The position numbers were made by a program, and so were the translations under genes. From assembly GCA_001660395.1 (NCBI GenBank), contig LXWE01000008.1, positions 85,421-149,420 of the forward strand: DNA of 64,000 bases, written 5' to 3'. A model generated the notes under the pieces. It had not been told where the DNA came from and searched no databases. It was given only the letters and a program-made list of their open reading frames with translations. Positions 8,293-17,787 of the stretch are shown piece by piece; position 1 is the first letter of the stretch, and each line of letters starts with the position of its first letter. Origin of the DNA: Alteromonadaceae bacterium XY-R5 (GTDB lineage: Bacteria > Pseudomonadota > Gammaproteobacteria > Enterobacterales > Alteromonadaceae).

Positions 8293-10644
8293 ATGGCGGA
8301 TAGAATCCTTGTGCGGCTGGTTTTTTGTTTTGCCCTAATGCTTTGCGTATCTTCCCTGCAGGGATGTATCAGCGTTTTAAAAGTAAATAGCTATTTTGGT
8401 GAGGGCAATTATGCCGGCGTTGTGTCCGAGGTCGAAAAAGAACATAAAACGCTAGCGACCACCCCTTTACATGAGCTGTACTTTCTTTGCGCTTCATATT
8501 ATGAAATCAGAGAATACGCTAAGTTTAATTCCTGTGCTGACTATATTCTTCGCCATCCCGATCCGGCGACAGAGTTTTATCCGGGCGCAGCGCCTACATA
8601 CGTGAATAAAGGGGAATTTCAGGCACTGATCTACAGTTATCAGGCACGTATGTTATTAGAATTTGGTGAATATCAGACAGCGTTGGAACAAGCTGACAAG
8701 GCGTATGCTATGTTTCTGCGTGAAACCTCAGATGAGTACCGTTTACTTTATAATCGAATCCCTCCTCTTGAAGTAAAGGCACTGGCCAATATTTACCTTC
8801 ATAATCTACAACCTGTTCCCGACCTCATCAAAGAAATCCAGAGCATAGATACTTACTCACCCTTTGTGCGTTCTATTTTGTCGGAGATGAGGCAAACGGC
8901 ACTGGCGCGGATTTATTTCGCTCAGCAAAATTATCCTGACGCCAGAAAGGCGCTGGAACAGGAAACTACCGACCCATTTAAGTACCTGATTAAGCCTTTT
9001 ATCTTATTAGTCGAAGACACCAGCCTGGATGATAATGTTCGCGAGGGCGCTTTACGTATCCCCAAATTCTATATGCTCACCAAATCCTATCTGGAAACGG
9101 GTGAGACAACGCTGGCTCGTCAGGGTTTAGATGCGTTGCTCGCAAACCCAGTGACCCAAAGTATGGGAAATATTTATTGGCTAGTCCTCAAAGACAGAGC
9201 CCAGCTCGCCTGGGAGGCTGGAGAAAAAGATCTGGCGGTGAACTTGCTGGTGCAAGCAACGGAGGTAATCGAGGGGCAACGGGCAACCATTCAGGCAGAA
9301 GCGTATAAAATCGGATTTGTCGGGGACAAGCAGGATGTCTACAGAGAGCTAATTGCGCATCTGTACGAATTAAATCAGCCAGCCCAAGCCTTTGTGTATG
9401 CCGAAAAAGCCAAGGCGCGTGCGCTTGTGGATTTGCTGGCAGGCAAGCAGCAGTTTCAGGCATCAGAACAAACAGTAAAGGCCGACATTGCTGAGCTGAT
9501 GGAGCTTGAGCAAAAAATGGGTCCAGAAACTCTTGAAGCGATTAAGACCGGATCACAAACCCGCGGTCTTTTGCTGCGTAAACGCCAGCAACTGGCGGCA
9601 AACGCACCCGAAGTTGCTTCTCTTGTCTCTGTGAGCGAAGTGCATACTTCTGCCTTGCAGCAGAGTTTGGCAGCGGATGAGCAACTGGTGGAATTTTATG
9701 GCGACAATAACGGCTATTTTGCATTCGTATTAGATCGCACCAGAGTGCAGATGGTACAACTGCCAGCAGTTAATCTGACGGCGGCAGTAAGCAAGTTTAG
9801 AAGAGATATTCTTAATACTGCGAGCGATGACTGGAGAGCCTCGTCGGAGGCTTTATATCGTGCTCTTTTTGCACCTATTGCCGCCATGATTCAGCAGCCT
9901 AAATTATTAATCGTGCCGCATGGCCCGTTACATTATGTTCCGTTTGCAGCGCTGTTCGATGGGCAATCGTTTTTAATCGATTCTTACACCATACGCACTT
10001 TGCCTGCCGCGAGCGTGCTCGAATATATCAGGACGCCGGATTCGAACAATCCGTTGCCCATTCTTGCACTGGGAAATCCTGATCTGGGAGATGCCACATT
10101 AGATTTGCCTGGTGCGGAACATGAAGTGGATGCTTTGGCGGGCGTGGAAGCGAATGCCATTGTGGCGAAGCGCAAACAGGCAACGGAAACCTTGGTGAAA
10201 AAATATGCGCAGTCAACCTCGGTATTGCATATTGCCTCGCATGGAGAATTTGACCCGCAGGCGCCTTTGCAATCACGCTTATTACTGGCGCCCGACAGCG
10301 AAAATGATGGTTCATTAACGGTAAGTGAATTGTATGATTTGAGATTAAATGCCGATTTGGTCACCTTAAGTGCATGCCAAACGGGCCTGGGGGACATTCA
10401 GTCGGGGGATGATGTGATTGGTTTAACTCGCGGCTTTTTGTTTGCCGGAGCCTCCAATATTATCGCTAGCCTATGGGTCGTAGATGATGACGCCACATCG
10501 CGCCTGATGGTGAATTTCTACCAAAATCTTAAACAGCAATCGACAGGGCAGGCACTTCGTGCCGCGCAACTTAAGATCAAACAGGGTTATCGTAAACATC
10601 CTTATTACTGGGCAGCGTTTGAGCTGACGGGATCCGGGGTTTAG
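8293..10644 (+). CDS. TPR-CHAT protease lipoprotein
   Basis: A 783-residue envelope lipoprotein ending in a CHAT domain, a caspase-clan (CD) cysteine protease fold. The signal peptide ends at the lipobox LQGC (Cys25); the following Ile-Ser argues against inner-membrane retention. Residues of about 30-380 form TPR-like helical repeats (YQTALEQADKAYAMF; YPDARKALEQE; AQAFVYAEKAKARALVDLL). The CHAT domain, about 470-783, has the catalytic pair His650 (HIASHG) and Cys695 (SACQTG), both intact. The start is uncertain: GTG at 8245 and ATG at 8281 are also in frame. It is divergent from a DUF4384 gene; the substrate is unknown. Confidence 0.88.
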   Translation: MADRILVRLVFCFALMLCVSSLQGCISVLKVNSYFGEGNYAGVVSEVEKEHKTLATTPLHELYFLCASYYEIREYAKFNSCADYILRHPDPATEFYPGAAPTYVNKGEFQALIYSYQARMLLEFGEYQTALEQADKAYAMFLRETSDEYRLLYNRIPPLEVKALANIYLHNLQPVPDLIKEIQSIDTYSPFVRSILSEMRQTALARIYFAQQNYPDARKALEQETTDPFKYLIKPFILLVEDTSLDDNVREGALRIPKFYMLTKSYLETGETTLARQGLDALLANPVTQSMGNIYWLVLKDRAQLAWEAGEKDLAVNLLVQATEVIEGQRATIQAEAYKIGFVGDKQDVYRELIAHLYELNQPAQAFVYAEKAKARALVDLLAGKQQFQASEQTVKADIAELMELEQKMGPETLEAIKTGSQTRGLLLRKRQQLAANAPEVASLVSVSEVHTSALQQSLAADEQLVEFYGDNNGYFAFVLDRTRVQMVQLPAVNLTAAVSKFRRDILNTASDDWRASSEALYRALFAPIAAMIQQPKLLIVPHGPLHYVPFAALFDGQSFLIDSYTIRTLPAASVLEYIRTPDSNNPLPILALGNPDLGDATLDLPGAEHEVDALAGVEANAIVAKRKQATETLVKKYAQSTSVLHIASHGEFDPQAPLQSRLLLAPDSENDGSLTVSELYDLRLNADLVTLSACQTGLGDIQSGDDVIGLTRGFLFAGASNIIASLWVVDDDATSRLMVNFYQNLKQQSTGQALRAAQLKIKQGYRKHPYYWAAFELTGSGV

Positions 10645-10678
10645 CGCGCCCGAATATCTTGCTTGCAGCTTCTATTGC

Positions 10679-10719
10679 ACGATACACTTCATATATGTTT
10701 CGTATATAAAGTGTATCGT
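10679..10719 (+). promoter_or_regulatory. Long palindromic operator abutting the ParD-like start codon
   Basis: Perfect 11-bp arms ACGATACACTT (10679-10689) and AAGTGTATCGT (10709-10719) enclose a near-palindromic AT-rich core (atatatg/cgtatat). The right arm ends one base before the ATG of the ribbon-helix-helix gene. No Shine-Dalgarno sequence is visible, so the mRNA may be leaderless or start inside the palindrome. Autorepression by the RHH protein is the natural reading. Confidence 0.7.
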
Positions 10720-10720
10720 C

Positions 10721-10948
10721 ATGGGTATCGTAAAAATTTCCGATCAGCTACATGAAGAAATCCGCCGTGCCAGCAATGTGATGGCGCGTTCTATTAATTC
10801 TCAGGCCGAGTTCTGGATCAAAATGGGCATGCAGGCCGAATTAAACCCAACCATGACCTTTAATGAGCTGGTGACCCAGTTGTTACGCAGTGAGCAGGCC
10901 GCCGGTCAGGTATACAGCCGGGTGGATGAGGCTGTTACCCATGAGTGA
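10721..10948 (+). CDS. ParD-like ribbon-helix-helix antitoxin-family protein
   Basis: A 75-residue protein matching in style the ParD-like antitoxin family (MGIVKISDQLHEEIRRASNV). The N-terminal beta strand (VKISDQ) followed by two helices is the RHH DNA-binding layout; it would bind DNA as a dimer. No ParE or other classical toxin gene is adjacent. Instead the gene overlaps a methionine aminopeptidase gene by eight bases (ATGAGTGA), so the two are translationally coupled. It probably binds the palindrome directly upstream. Whether it is an antitoxin or simply the repressor of the aminopeptidase gene cannot be decided from sequence. Confidence 0.8.
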   Translation: MGIVKISDQLHEEIRRASNVMARSINSQAEFWIKMGMQAELNPTMTFNELVTQLLRSEQAAGQVYSRVDEAVTHE

Positions 10949-11720
10949 AGTGATCCTCAAATCCGCTGAACAGCGGGAGTTAATGCGTATTTCAGGGCAA
11001 TTGCTGGCCAAAGTTTTTGCCATGCTGGATGGCTTTGTGCGCCCCGGTATCAGTACCATGGATATTAATGATCAGGTGGAAGCCTTTATCGTTGAAGAGT
11101 TGCAGGCTCGCCCCGCCAGTAAGGGCCAGTATGGCTTTCAGTACGCCTTAAATACCTCCCCTAATGAAGTGATTTGTCATGGTGTACCCAGCAAAAGCGT
11201 GATCCTGAAAGGTACCGATATTATCAATCTGGACATTACCCTGGAAAAGCACGGCTATATTGCTGATTCCAGCAAGATGTATGTGATGCCAGAAGCGCCC
11301 TTTCTAGCTCGCAAACTGGTCAAAGATACCTATGACGCCATGTGGCTGGGGATTAAAGAAGTTCGTCCAGGCGCGAGGCTGGGTGATGTGGGCTTTGCTA
11401 TTCAAAGCTTTGCCGAAAAGCAGGGTTACAGTGTCGTGCGCGAATACTGTGGCCACGGCATCGGCGAAGAAATGCATGAAGAGCCGCAGGTGCTGCATTA
11501 TGGTATGCGCAACACCGGTTTAGAATTGCAGGAAGGGATGACCTTTACTATCGAACCGATGATCAATCAGGGCACCTCCAGAGGCAAAACCAAAAAGGAT
11601 GGCTGGACGGTGGTCACCCGGGATAAAAAGCTCTCTGCTCAATGGGAGCATACGGTACTGGTTACTGCTACTGGCTATGAAGTGCTGACCCTGCGCGAAG
11701 AAGAACGTGAACTAATTTAA
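10941..11720 (+). CDS. map: Type I methionine aminopeptidase
   Basis: This 259-residue metalloprotease removes the initiator Met from nascent proteins. The pita-bread fold ligands are all present: Asp in NLDITLEKHG, Asp in IADSSKMYV, His in CGHGIGEEMHEEP, Glu in FTIEPMI and Glu in AQWEHTVLV. The chosen ATG overlaps the stop region of the RHH gene. Housekeeping map usually lies beside rpsB-tsf; that locus is not in this window, so this is probably an extra, separately regulated copy (inference). A weak hairpin (11729-11757) without a clear T run follows. hslVU lies 230 bp downstream with its own promoter. Confidence 0.92.
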   Translation: MSEVILKSAEQRELMRISGQLLAKVFAMLDGFVRPGISTMDINDQVEAFIVEELQARPASKGQYGFQYALNTSPNEVICHGVPSKSVILKGTDIINLDITLEKHGYIADSSKMYVMPEAPFLARKLVKDTYDAMWLGIKEVRPGARLGDVGFAIQSFAEKQGYSVVREYCGHGIGEEMHEEPQVLHYGMRNTGLELQEGMTFTIEPMINQGTSRGKTKKDGWTVVTRDKKLSAQWEHTVLVTATGYEVLTLREEERELI

Positions 11721-11728
11721 GCGTATTT

Positions 11729-11757
11729 GGCAGGTGTGATCTGTAGGCTCACCTGCC
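11729..11757 (+). terminator. Hairpin after map
   Basis: GGCAGGTG (11729-11736) and CACCTGCC (11750-11757) form a perfect 8-bp stem with a 13-base loop just after the map stop. No U run follows, so it may be a weak or Rho-assisted terminator. Confidence 0.45.
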
Positions 11758-11851
11758 CGCTGCTGCTCTTATCCTAAAGATGCTCAAGATAAACATTCGC
11801 TGAATATGCCGTCATCAAATTGGCATATTGCGGGATTCTGCTACCTTTTCC

Positions 11852-11879
11852 CTTGAAATTTGTATGGTCTCCCCCACAT
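11852..11879 (+). promoter_or_regulatory. Sigma-32 heat-shock promoter of hslVU
   Basis: CTTGAAA (11852-11858), 13 bases, then CCCCACAT (11872-11879) matches the sigma-32 consensus CTTGAAA/CCCCATNT with normal spacing. It lies about 75 bases before the hslV start, as expected for this heat-shock operon. Confidence 0.85.
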
Positions 11880-11952
11880 AGGATCTCATCTTCACACTAG
11901 GTTGTGGGAGGCTTATCTATCCTGCAACCCTTAAAGAATTAAGGATCGACCT

Positions 11953-12477
11953 GTGACTACAATTGTGTCTGTTCGTCGTGATAATCAAGTGGTCATCGCC
12001 GGAGATGGCCAGGTGTCATTGGGTAACACCGTGATGAAAGGTAACGCGCGTAAAGTCCGTCGTTTATACCACGATAAAGTGTTGGCGGGTTTCGCTGGCG
12101 GTACGGCTGATGCGTTTACTTTGTTTGAACGTTTTGAGTCTAAACTTGAACTCCATCAGGGGCATTTAGTGAAAGCCGCGGTAGAGCTGGCTAAAGACTG
12201 GCGCACGGATCGCATGCTGCGCCGTCTCGAAGCCTTACTGGCGGTTGCAGACCACACTGCCTCGCTAATCATCACAGGTAACGGTGATGTAGTGCAGCCA
12301 GAACATGACCTGATTGCTATTGGTTCAGGCGGTAACTATGCCCAGGCAGCTGCGACAGCCTTACTGGAAAATACCAGTTTAAGTGCGCAGGAAATTGCAG
12401 AAAAAAGTCTGAAGATTGCCGGTGATATCTGTGTGTTCACCAACCACCATCAGACCATCGAGACTCTGAGCTACTAA
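11953..12477 (+). CDS. hslV: ATP-dependent protease proteolytic subunit HslV
   Basis: HslV (ClpQ) forms the double-hexamer peptidase core of the bacterial proteasome-like HslVU protease. Removal of the initiator exposes the catalytic Thr at position 2 ([20 protein letters not shown]); the GDGQVSLG and AGGTADAF motifs are present. Length is 174 residues, as usual. It starts at GTG after AAGGA. hslU follows 35 bases downstream as an operon. Confidence 0.97.
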   Translation: MTTIVSVRRDNQVVIAGDGQVSLGNTVMKGNARKVRRLYHDKVLAGFAGGTADAFTLFERFESKLELHQGHLVKAAVELAKDWRTDRMLRRLEALLAVADHTASLIITGNGDVVQPEHDLIAIGSGGNYAQAAATALLENTSLSAQEIAEKSLKIAGDICVFTNHHQTIETLSY

Positions 12478-12512
12478 GCCCGGCAAGCATTAACAGAATT
12501 TAAGGTGTAATC

Positions 12513-13844
12513 ATGTCAGAAATGACTCCAAGAGAAATTGTCCACGAACTGGACCGCCACATTATCGGCCAGCAAAAAGCTAAACGTGCCGTGTCAATCG
12601 CGTTGCGTAACCGCTGGCGTCGTATGCAGCTTGAACCTGAGCTGCGCCAGGAAGTGACGCCGAAAAATATCCTGATGATTGGCCCGACCGGTGTCGGTAA
12701 AACCGAAATTGCCCGCCGTTTGGCAAAACTTGCCAATGCGCCTTTTATCAAAGTGGAAGCGACCAAGTTCACCGAAGTGGGCTATGTGGGCAAAGAGGTC
12801 GAAAGCATTATTCGTGACCTTGCCGATATCGCTGTGAAGATGACCAAAGAGCAGGAAATGGCCAAGGTTAAATTCCGCGCTGAAGAAACGGCAGAAGATC
12901 GCATTTTGGATGTGCTGTTACCGCCAGCGGAAAGCCCCTGGGGTGAGAAAGAGCGCACCGAAGATAAAGGCACCCGTCAGGCCTTTCGTAAAAAGCTGCG
13001 CGAAGGTCAGTTAGACGATAAAGAAATTGAAATTGATGTTGCCCTGCCACAGGTGGGTGTGGAAATTATGGCACCTCCTGGGATGGAAGAAATGACCAAC
13101 CAGCTGCAGGGGATGTTCCAAAACCTGTCCGGTAACACCAAAAAGAAGAAAAAGCTGAAGATAAAAGATGCCCTGAAGATGCTGGTGGAAGAAGAAGCCG
13201 CCAGATTGGTGAATCAGGAAGATCTGAAAGAAAAGGCCATTTATTCGGTGGAACAAAACGGTATCGTTTTTATCGATGAGATCGACAAAATCTGTAAGCG
13301 CGAAGGCAGCTCCAGCAGCGCTGATGTCAGCCGTGAAGGTGTGCAGCGCGACCTGTTGCCACTGGTGGAAGGCAGCACAGTATCGACTAAACACGGTATG
13401 GTCAAAACCGACCATATTCTGTTTATTGCCTCAGGTGCCTTCCAGATGGCCAAGCCGTCGGATTTGATCCCTGAACTGCAAGGCCGTCTGCCTATCCGGG
13501 TAGAACTGCAGGCCCTGTCGGCAGACGATTTTGTGCGTATTCTGACGGAACCCAATGCGTCGTTAACCGAGCAATATCGCGCCCTGATGAAAACCGAAGG
13601 AGTCGATATCACCTTTACCGAAGATGGTATTAAGCGTATTGCCGAGGCCGCCTGGCAGGTGAATGAGCGCACTGAAAATATCGGTGCCCGTCGTCTGCAT
13701 ACTGTAATGGAACGTCTGATGGAAGATATTTCTTTCGACGCCTCAGAAAAGCAGGGCGAAGCCTTTTTAATTGATGCAGCTTACGTTAACAGTCATTTGG
13801 ATATGCTGGTGGATAACGAAGATTTGAGTCGTTTCATCCTTTAA
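12513..13844 (+). CDS. hslU: ATP-dependent protease ATPase subunit HslU
   Basis: HslU (ClpY) is the AAA+ unfoldase that feeds HslV. The 443-residue protein has Walker [10 protein letters not shown] near residue 57, Walker B with FIDEID, the intermediate (I) domain insertion rich in charge at about 110-230, and the conserved C-terminal end DLSRFIL that docks into HslV. It starts after AAGGTG. A strong bidirectional terminator follows at 13867-13895. Confidence 0.97.
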   Translation: MSEMTPREIVHELDRHIIGQQKAKRAVSIALRNRWRRMQLEPELRQEVTPKNILMIGPTGVGKTEIARRLAKLANAPFIKVEATKFTEVGYVGKEVESIIRDLADIAVKMTKEQEMAKVKFRAEETAEDRILDVLLPPAESPWGEKERTEDKGTRQAFRKKLREGQLDDKEIEIDVALPQVGVEIMAPPGMEEMTNQLQGMFQNLSGNTKKKKKLKIKDALKMLVEEEAARLVNQEDLKEKAIYSVEQNGIVFIDEIDKICKREGSSSSADVSREGVQRDLLPLVEGSTVSTKHGMVKTDHILFIASGAFQMAKPSDLIPELQGRLPIRVELQALSADDFVRILTEPNASLTEQYRALMKTEGVDITFTEDGIKRIAEAAWQVNERTENIGARRLHTVMERLMEDISFDASEKQGEAFLIDAAYVNSHLDMLVDNEDLSRFIL

Positions 13845-13866
13845 TCAGCACAAGGTCCTATGTAAT

Positions 13867-13895
13867 AAAAAACCGGTCATGCGACCGGTTTTTTT
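13867..13895. terminator. Bidirectional terminator between hslU and a chemoreceptor gene
   Basis: The stem AAAAAACCGGTC-atgc-GACCGGTTTTTTT has A and T runs on both sides. It can end transcription of both convergent genes. Confidence 0.88.
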
Positions 13896-13902
13896 ATGCC
13901 TG

Positions 13903-15804
13903 TTAATCGAGCTTAAACTGCTTCACTAAGTCTTCCAGTGACAGTGCCAGATTTTGCAATTCATCAGACAGCCTGGCATTGGCTTTGGCATCCGAGAGCA
14001 TATCGGTGGCAACCATATGGATGGACTCAGTATTCTGGTTCATATCACTGGTGGCAGTGGTTTGCTCTTCTGCAGCCGTAGCGATATAACTGGCCATCTG
14101 GCTGATTTCATCAATGGCCTGAGCGATATCGGCAAAAGCACCCGCCAGGCTTTCTGCTTCCTGCACGCTGTTGCCTGCCAGTTTCTGACAGTTCTCCATG
14201 GCGCCGACAGCTGTGCCCGTTGAGGTTTGGAAGGTGGCCAGCATGTCGTTAATTTCCTGGGTGGATTTGTGGGTGCGCTGGGATAGCTCGCGTACCTCAT
14301 CGGCTACCACTGCAAAGCCGCGGCCCTGTTCACCGGCGCGAGCAGCTTCGATCGCGGCATTGAGGGCCAGCAAGTTAGTTTGTTCGGCGATGGAGCTGAT
14401 GGTGCCAACAATGCTGTTAATTTGTTGGCTTTGTTCGTCCAGTTGAGCGATTACCTTGGTGGTGCTTGCCACTTCTTTGGCCAGTTTATTGATAGATTCG
14501 CGCACCTGTTGTGAGAATTCGCGACCACTGCTGGTTATGCCGACGGTATTTTTGGCGGCTGTGTCGGCCATTTCCGCATTCGAGGCGATTTCCTGAGTGG
14601 CTGCGGTCATTTCTGTTACCGCTGTGGCAACCATAGTCACATCACTTTCCTGAGACTGAGATTTTTGCGCCGAGCGATTGGCCGAGTCAGAGGATTGTGC
14701 TGCGAACATCAGTAATTTTTGCGTGGTATCAGATACCTGTTTGAGTAGGTCCTGCAACTGACCCACAAAGGCGTTAAAGTTAGTCGCCAGCATGCCCACT
14801 TCATCCTGACTGCTTGCATCGATGCGGCGGGTTAAATCACCACCACCTTTGGCAATTTCGGCCAGGGCATCGGACACCCGGACTAAATTACTGAGCAACT
14901 GCCTGATCAGCGGGAAGAGTATGGCGATGGCAATTGCGGTGAGGACAAGTGCCGCGACGATCTGGAACAGGGTTAACTGGCGCAACGACGCCATCAGTAC
15001 GTTTTCTTTGCCAGCCATCACGAAATACCACTGGGTAAGTTCCACCGGTGAGACATTGACCAGATACGCGGTATTATCGAAATCAAACTGACCCAGTTCA
15101 TTATTTCGGGCCAGCGTCATGACATCGGCAGCAGAGAGGGTCGAATTTAAACTGCTTAACGGCTGGTTACGGAATTTTTCGCTGGGATGGGAAATGATGA
15201 CACCATCCTTAGACATTAAAAAACCAAAGCCATCACCGGGAATGTTCATCTTCTCAATTAGCTGATTAATGTCATTCAGGCCGACGACCGAGTTCATTAC
15301 GCCGACAGCTACGCCCTGACGATCGACACGGCGATAGAACGAAATAATAAGTTCGCCCGAGACTTTGCTGATAAAGGGATCGGTAATGCCGACCTGAGTC
15401 GAATTCATACCTTGTTTAAACCAGGGGCGCACACGGGCATCAATCACGCTTGGCGGGTTAATCACCCGGGTCGGGCCCATGTAAATGGAACCATCTGTGT
15501 TACCAAACGCGGTATCGATAAAACCACCAGAAGTTTGGCCCTGATTCAGGCTGTCAAAATAACTCTGATCATCACGGGTCTGAGAAAAGATTTCGGCCAT
15601 GCCATTCACGGAATCTACCTTGCTCTCTAGCCAGCCGCGGATCACTTCAGTGTTTGCGTGGGCAAAATTCCTGTTGGCGTGGGTAAGGGATTGCAGCATT
15701 TCTGTTCTGACTTTGGTGTATGAGATGAATGTCAGGGTGGCAGCAATCAGAAATATCAGAATACAGACAGACGTGATAATTTTCGCACGAAGAGATAAAT
15801 TCAT
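13903..15804 (-). CDS. Methyl-accepting chemotaxis protein with periplasmic Cache domain
   Basis: A 633-residue chemoreceptor. There are membrane helices at about 9-29 and 280-300. Between them lies a large double-Cache-like sensor ([22 protein letters not shown]). A HAMP domain follows at about 300-355, then the signalling hairpin with the invariant tip [20 protein letters not shown]. The RPWF segment resembles the conserved region of amine or amino-acid-binding dCache domains, but not all ligand residues can be confirmed by eye. No C-terminal CheR/CheB pentapeptide is present. It is a single-gene unit convergent with hslU. Confidence 0.92.
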   Translation of the reverse strand: MNLSLRAKIITSVCILIFLIAATLTFISYTKVRTEMLQSLTHANRNFAHANTEVIRGWLESKVDSVNGMAEIFSQTRDDQSYFDSLNQGQTSGGFIDTAFGNTDGSIYMGPTRVINPPSVIDARVRPWFKQGMNSTQVGITDPFISKVSGELIISFYRRVDRQGVAVGVMNSVVGLNDINQLIEKMNIPGDGFGFLMSKDGVIISHPSEKFRNQPLSSLNSTLSAADVMTLARNNELGQFDFDNTAYLVNVSPVELTQWYFVMAGKENVLMASLRQLTLFQIVAALVLTAIAIAILFPLIRQLLSNLVRVSDALAEIAKGGGDLTRRIDASSQDEVGMLATNFNAFVGQLQDLLKQVSDTTQKLLMFAAQSSDSANRSAQKSQSQESDVTMVATAVTEMTAATQEIASNAEMADTAAKNTVGITSSGREFSQQVRESINKLAKEVASTTKVIAQLDEQSQQINSIVGTISSIAEQTNLLALNAAIEAARAGEQGRGFAVVADEVRELSQRTHKSTQEINDMLATFQTSTGTAVGAMENCQKLAGNSVQEAESLAGAFADIAQAIDEISQMASYIATAAEEQTTATSDMNQNTESIHMVATDMLSDAKANARLSDELQNLALSLEDLVKQFKLD

Positions 15805-15984
15805 ATGGCGTAGTGGGTCCGGTTAGTGTGTTTCAAGTATAGATGATATAAAACAAATGATTACAAACCATTAACAGATCATGAATTAGCGTATTCGATT
15901 TTCTTGGTGAGTATTATTTACCAATAAATTTAGCCTGATTTCGCACTTTGGCAGTGCGATGACATCATTCCAACAGGAGCGTTT

Positions 15985-16494
15985 ATGCATTGCCCTCAGT
16001 GCGGAGTGCAGCAGTTTGGCGTGCACCAGAACCATGAGTATCGCTGCCAGCAGTGTGGCTTTACCTATTTTCATAATGTGGCTGCTGCGGTGGCGGCTAT
16101 TATTCGTTGCGGAGATGAGATTCTGCTAACCACCCGGGCCCAGGATCCGGGCAAGGGGCGGTTAGATCTGCCAGGAGGATTTGTCGATCCCGGCGAAAGT
16201 GCGGAGCAGGCACTGATTCGCGAGCTGCAGGAAGAATTGCAATTAACCATTGAAGTGTCACAGTTGCGCTACTTTGCTTCACAACCCAATGTCTATCGTT
16301 ATAAAGAGGTGAGTTATTTCACTCAGGATTTGGGATTTGAGGTGTGCCTAGAGCAAAAGCCTCAACTTAACCTGCAGCTGGAAGAGTTGCAGGGGGTTCA
16401 GTGGCATGAAATTGCCACGTTGGATTTACATCAGCTCGGCTTTGGCTCCATTCGAAAGTTGCTGGAACAGTACCAGCAGCAATGTGCCGGATAA
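15985..16494 (+). CDS. Nudix hydrolase with N-terminal zinc ribbon
   Basis: A 169-residue NTP/NDP-sugar-type pyrophosphohydrolase. Two CxxC knuckles (CPQCG at 3-7, CQQCG at 18-22) form an N-terminal zinc ribbon. The Nudix box is complete: GFVDPGESAEQALIRELQEE follows G-x5-E-x7-REL-x-EE. Zinc-ribbon Nudix proteins include NudC-like NADH or decapping enzymes, but this one is shorter and lacks clear NudC specificity residues, so the substrate is unknown. AACAGGAG gives a good ribosome site before the ATG. Confidence 0.88.
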   Translation: MHCPQCGVQQFGVHQNHEYRCQQCGFTYFHNVAAAVAAIIRCGDEILLTTRAQDPGKGRLDLPGGFVDPGESAEQALIRELQEELQLTIEVSQLRYFASQPNVYRYKEVSYFTQDLGFEVCLEQKPQLNLQLEELQGVQWHEIATLDLHQLGFGSIRKLLEQYQQQCAG

Positions 16495-16506
16495 AGAAGC
16501 AGCAAG

Positions 16507-16532
16507 AAAAGGCGGTATTGCACCGCCTTTTT
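16507..16532. terminator. Terminator shared by the Nudix gene and proA
   Basis: GGCGGT-attgc-ACCGCC with A4 before and T5 after lies between two convergent genes, so it can serve both. Confidence 0.85.
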
Positions 16533-16539
16533 GATGGCA

Positions 16540-17787
16540 TCAGGCCCTTACCTGACCTTCGCCTGTGACCAGGAATTTCTCTGTGGTCAAAGATTCCAGC
16601 CCCATCGGCCCATAAGCATGCAGCTTGGTGGTGGCAATGCCAATTTCTGCACCCAGGCCCAGCTGGGCACCATCCGAGAACCGGGATGAAGCGTTAACCA
16701 TCACTACTGCGGCGTCGACCGCACGCTGGAAGCGCTTGGCCGCCAGTTGGTTTTCGGTACAAATCACTTCGGTATGGTTGCTGCCAAAGCGCTGAATATG
16801 GCGCAGAGCCTGCTCCATCGAATCGACTATGCGCACCGCAATTTCCAAATCCAGATACTCTTCACCAAAGTCATTTTCATTCAGCACTTTGGCGTCATCG
16901 AAATAGCGCATGGCACGCTCACAGGCATTAATCTTCACTCTGTGTTCGGCCAGCGCCGCATTGGCCATGGTGAGAAACTCTTTGGCGACTTTGCGGTGCA
17001 CGAGCAGGCCTTCAAGGGCATTACACACGCCGGTACGCTGGGTTTTACCATTTACCAGTAATCCCAACGCTTTTTCGAGGTCGGCGTCTTTATCCACGTA
17101 CAGGTGACAAACGCCCTTAAAGTGTTGGATCACAGGAACTTTACTGTTATCAGTGACGAACTGAATTAAGCCTTCTCCGCCGCGGGGAATAATCAAGTCG
17201 ATGGTCTCGGTTTGTTCCATCAGTTCCATCAATAAGCCGCGATCCGGTTCAGGTACGACGGAAATAAGTGCCTTGGGCAACTCATGCTGTTCCAGTACCT
17301 GATGCAATACCTTGGCGATAGCCAGGCTTGATTCCAGCGCTTCTTTACCACCGCGTAATATCACCCCGTTACCGGATTTAAAACACAAGGCGCCAGCATC
17401 GGCGGTGACATTGGGACGCGCTTCGTAAATCATACATATCACCCCTAACGGCACCCGCATTTTCTGGATTTGGATACCGTTGGGACGTTCACCTAAATCC
17501 CGTAGTTCACCTACCGGATCTGCCAGCTCAGCAATGGCTGCAACACCATCGGCCATGGAAAGAATACGTTCCTCATTCAGGGTTAGCCGGTCAATCATGG
17601 CGTAGGATGGCTGCATCTGTCGGAATTGCGCCAAATCGCGCTGATTGGCTTCCAGAATGGGCTGGATGTTGTCGCGCAGTGCCTGTGCCATATCCTTCAA
17701 GACTTTGTTTTTCTTGGCGGTAGATACCAGCGCCAGGATCTGGGCGGCCTCTGCCGCCTCAATTGAAATCTGTTCGATAATACTCAT
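16540..17787 (-). CDS. proA: Gamma-glutamyl phosphate reductase
   Basis: ProA reduces glutamyl-5-phosphate to glutamate semialdehyde with NADPH, the second step of proline synthesis. The 415-residue aldehyde-dehydrogenase-fold protein has the catalytic Cys in QRTGVCNALEG and the PRGGEGLI and YEARPNVT motifs. Its ATG overlaps the proB stop by four bases, so the pair is translationally coupled. It is the last gene of the putP-proB-proA operon. Confidence 0.96.
   Translation of the reverse strand: MSIIEQISIEAAEAAQILALVSTAKKNKVLKDMAQALRDNIQPILEANQRDLAQFRQMQPSYAMIDRLTLNEERILSMADGVAAIAELADPVGELRDLGERPNGIQIQKMRVPLGVICMIYEARPNVTADAGALCFKSGNGVILRGGKEALESSLAIAKVLHQVLEQHELPKALISVVPEPDRGLLMELMEQTETIDLIIPRGGEGLIQFVTDNSKVPVIQHFKGVCHLYVDKDADLEKALGLLVNGKTQRTGVCNALEGLLVHRKVAKEFLTMANAALAEHRVKINACERAMRYFDDAKVLNENDFGEEYLDLEIAVRIVDSMEQALRHIQRFGSNHTEVICTENQLAAKRFQRAVDAAVVMVNASSRFSDGAQLGLGAEIGIATTKLHAYGPMGLESLTTEKFLVTGEGQVRA

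Noticed and set aside
10721..11720. Classical ParDE toxin-antitoxin operon
   Set aside because: The second gene is clearly methionine aminopeptidase with all metal ligands, not a ParE fold; kept as an unusual pair instead.
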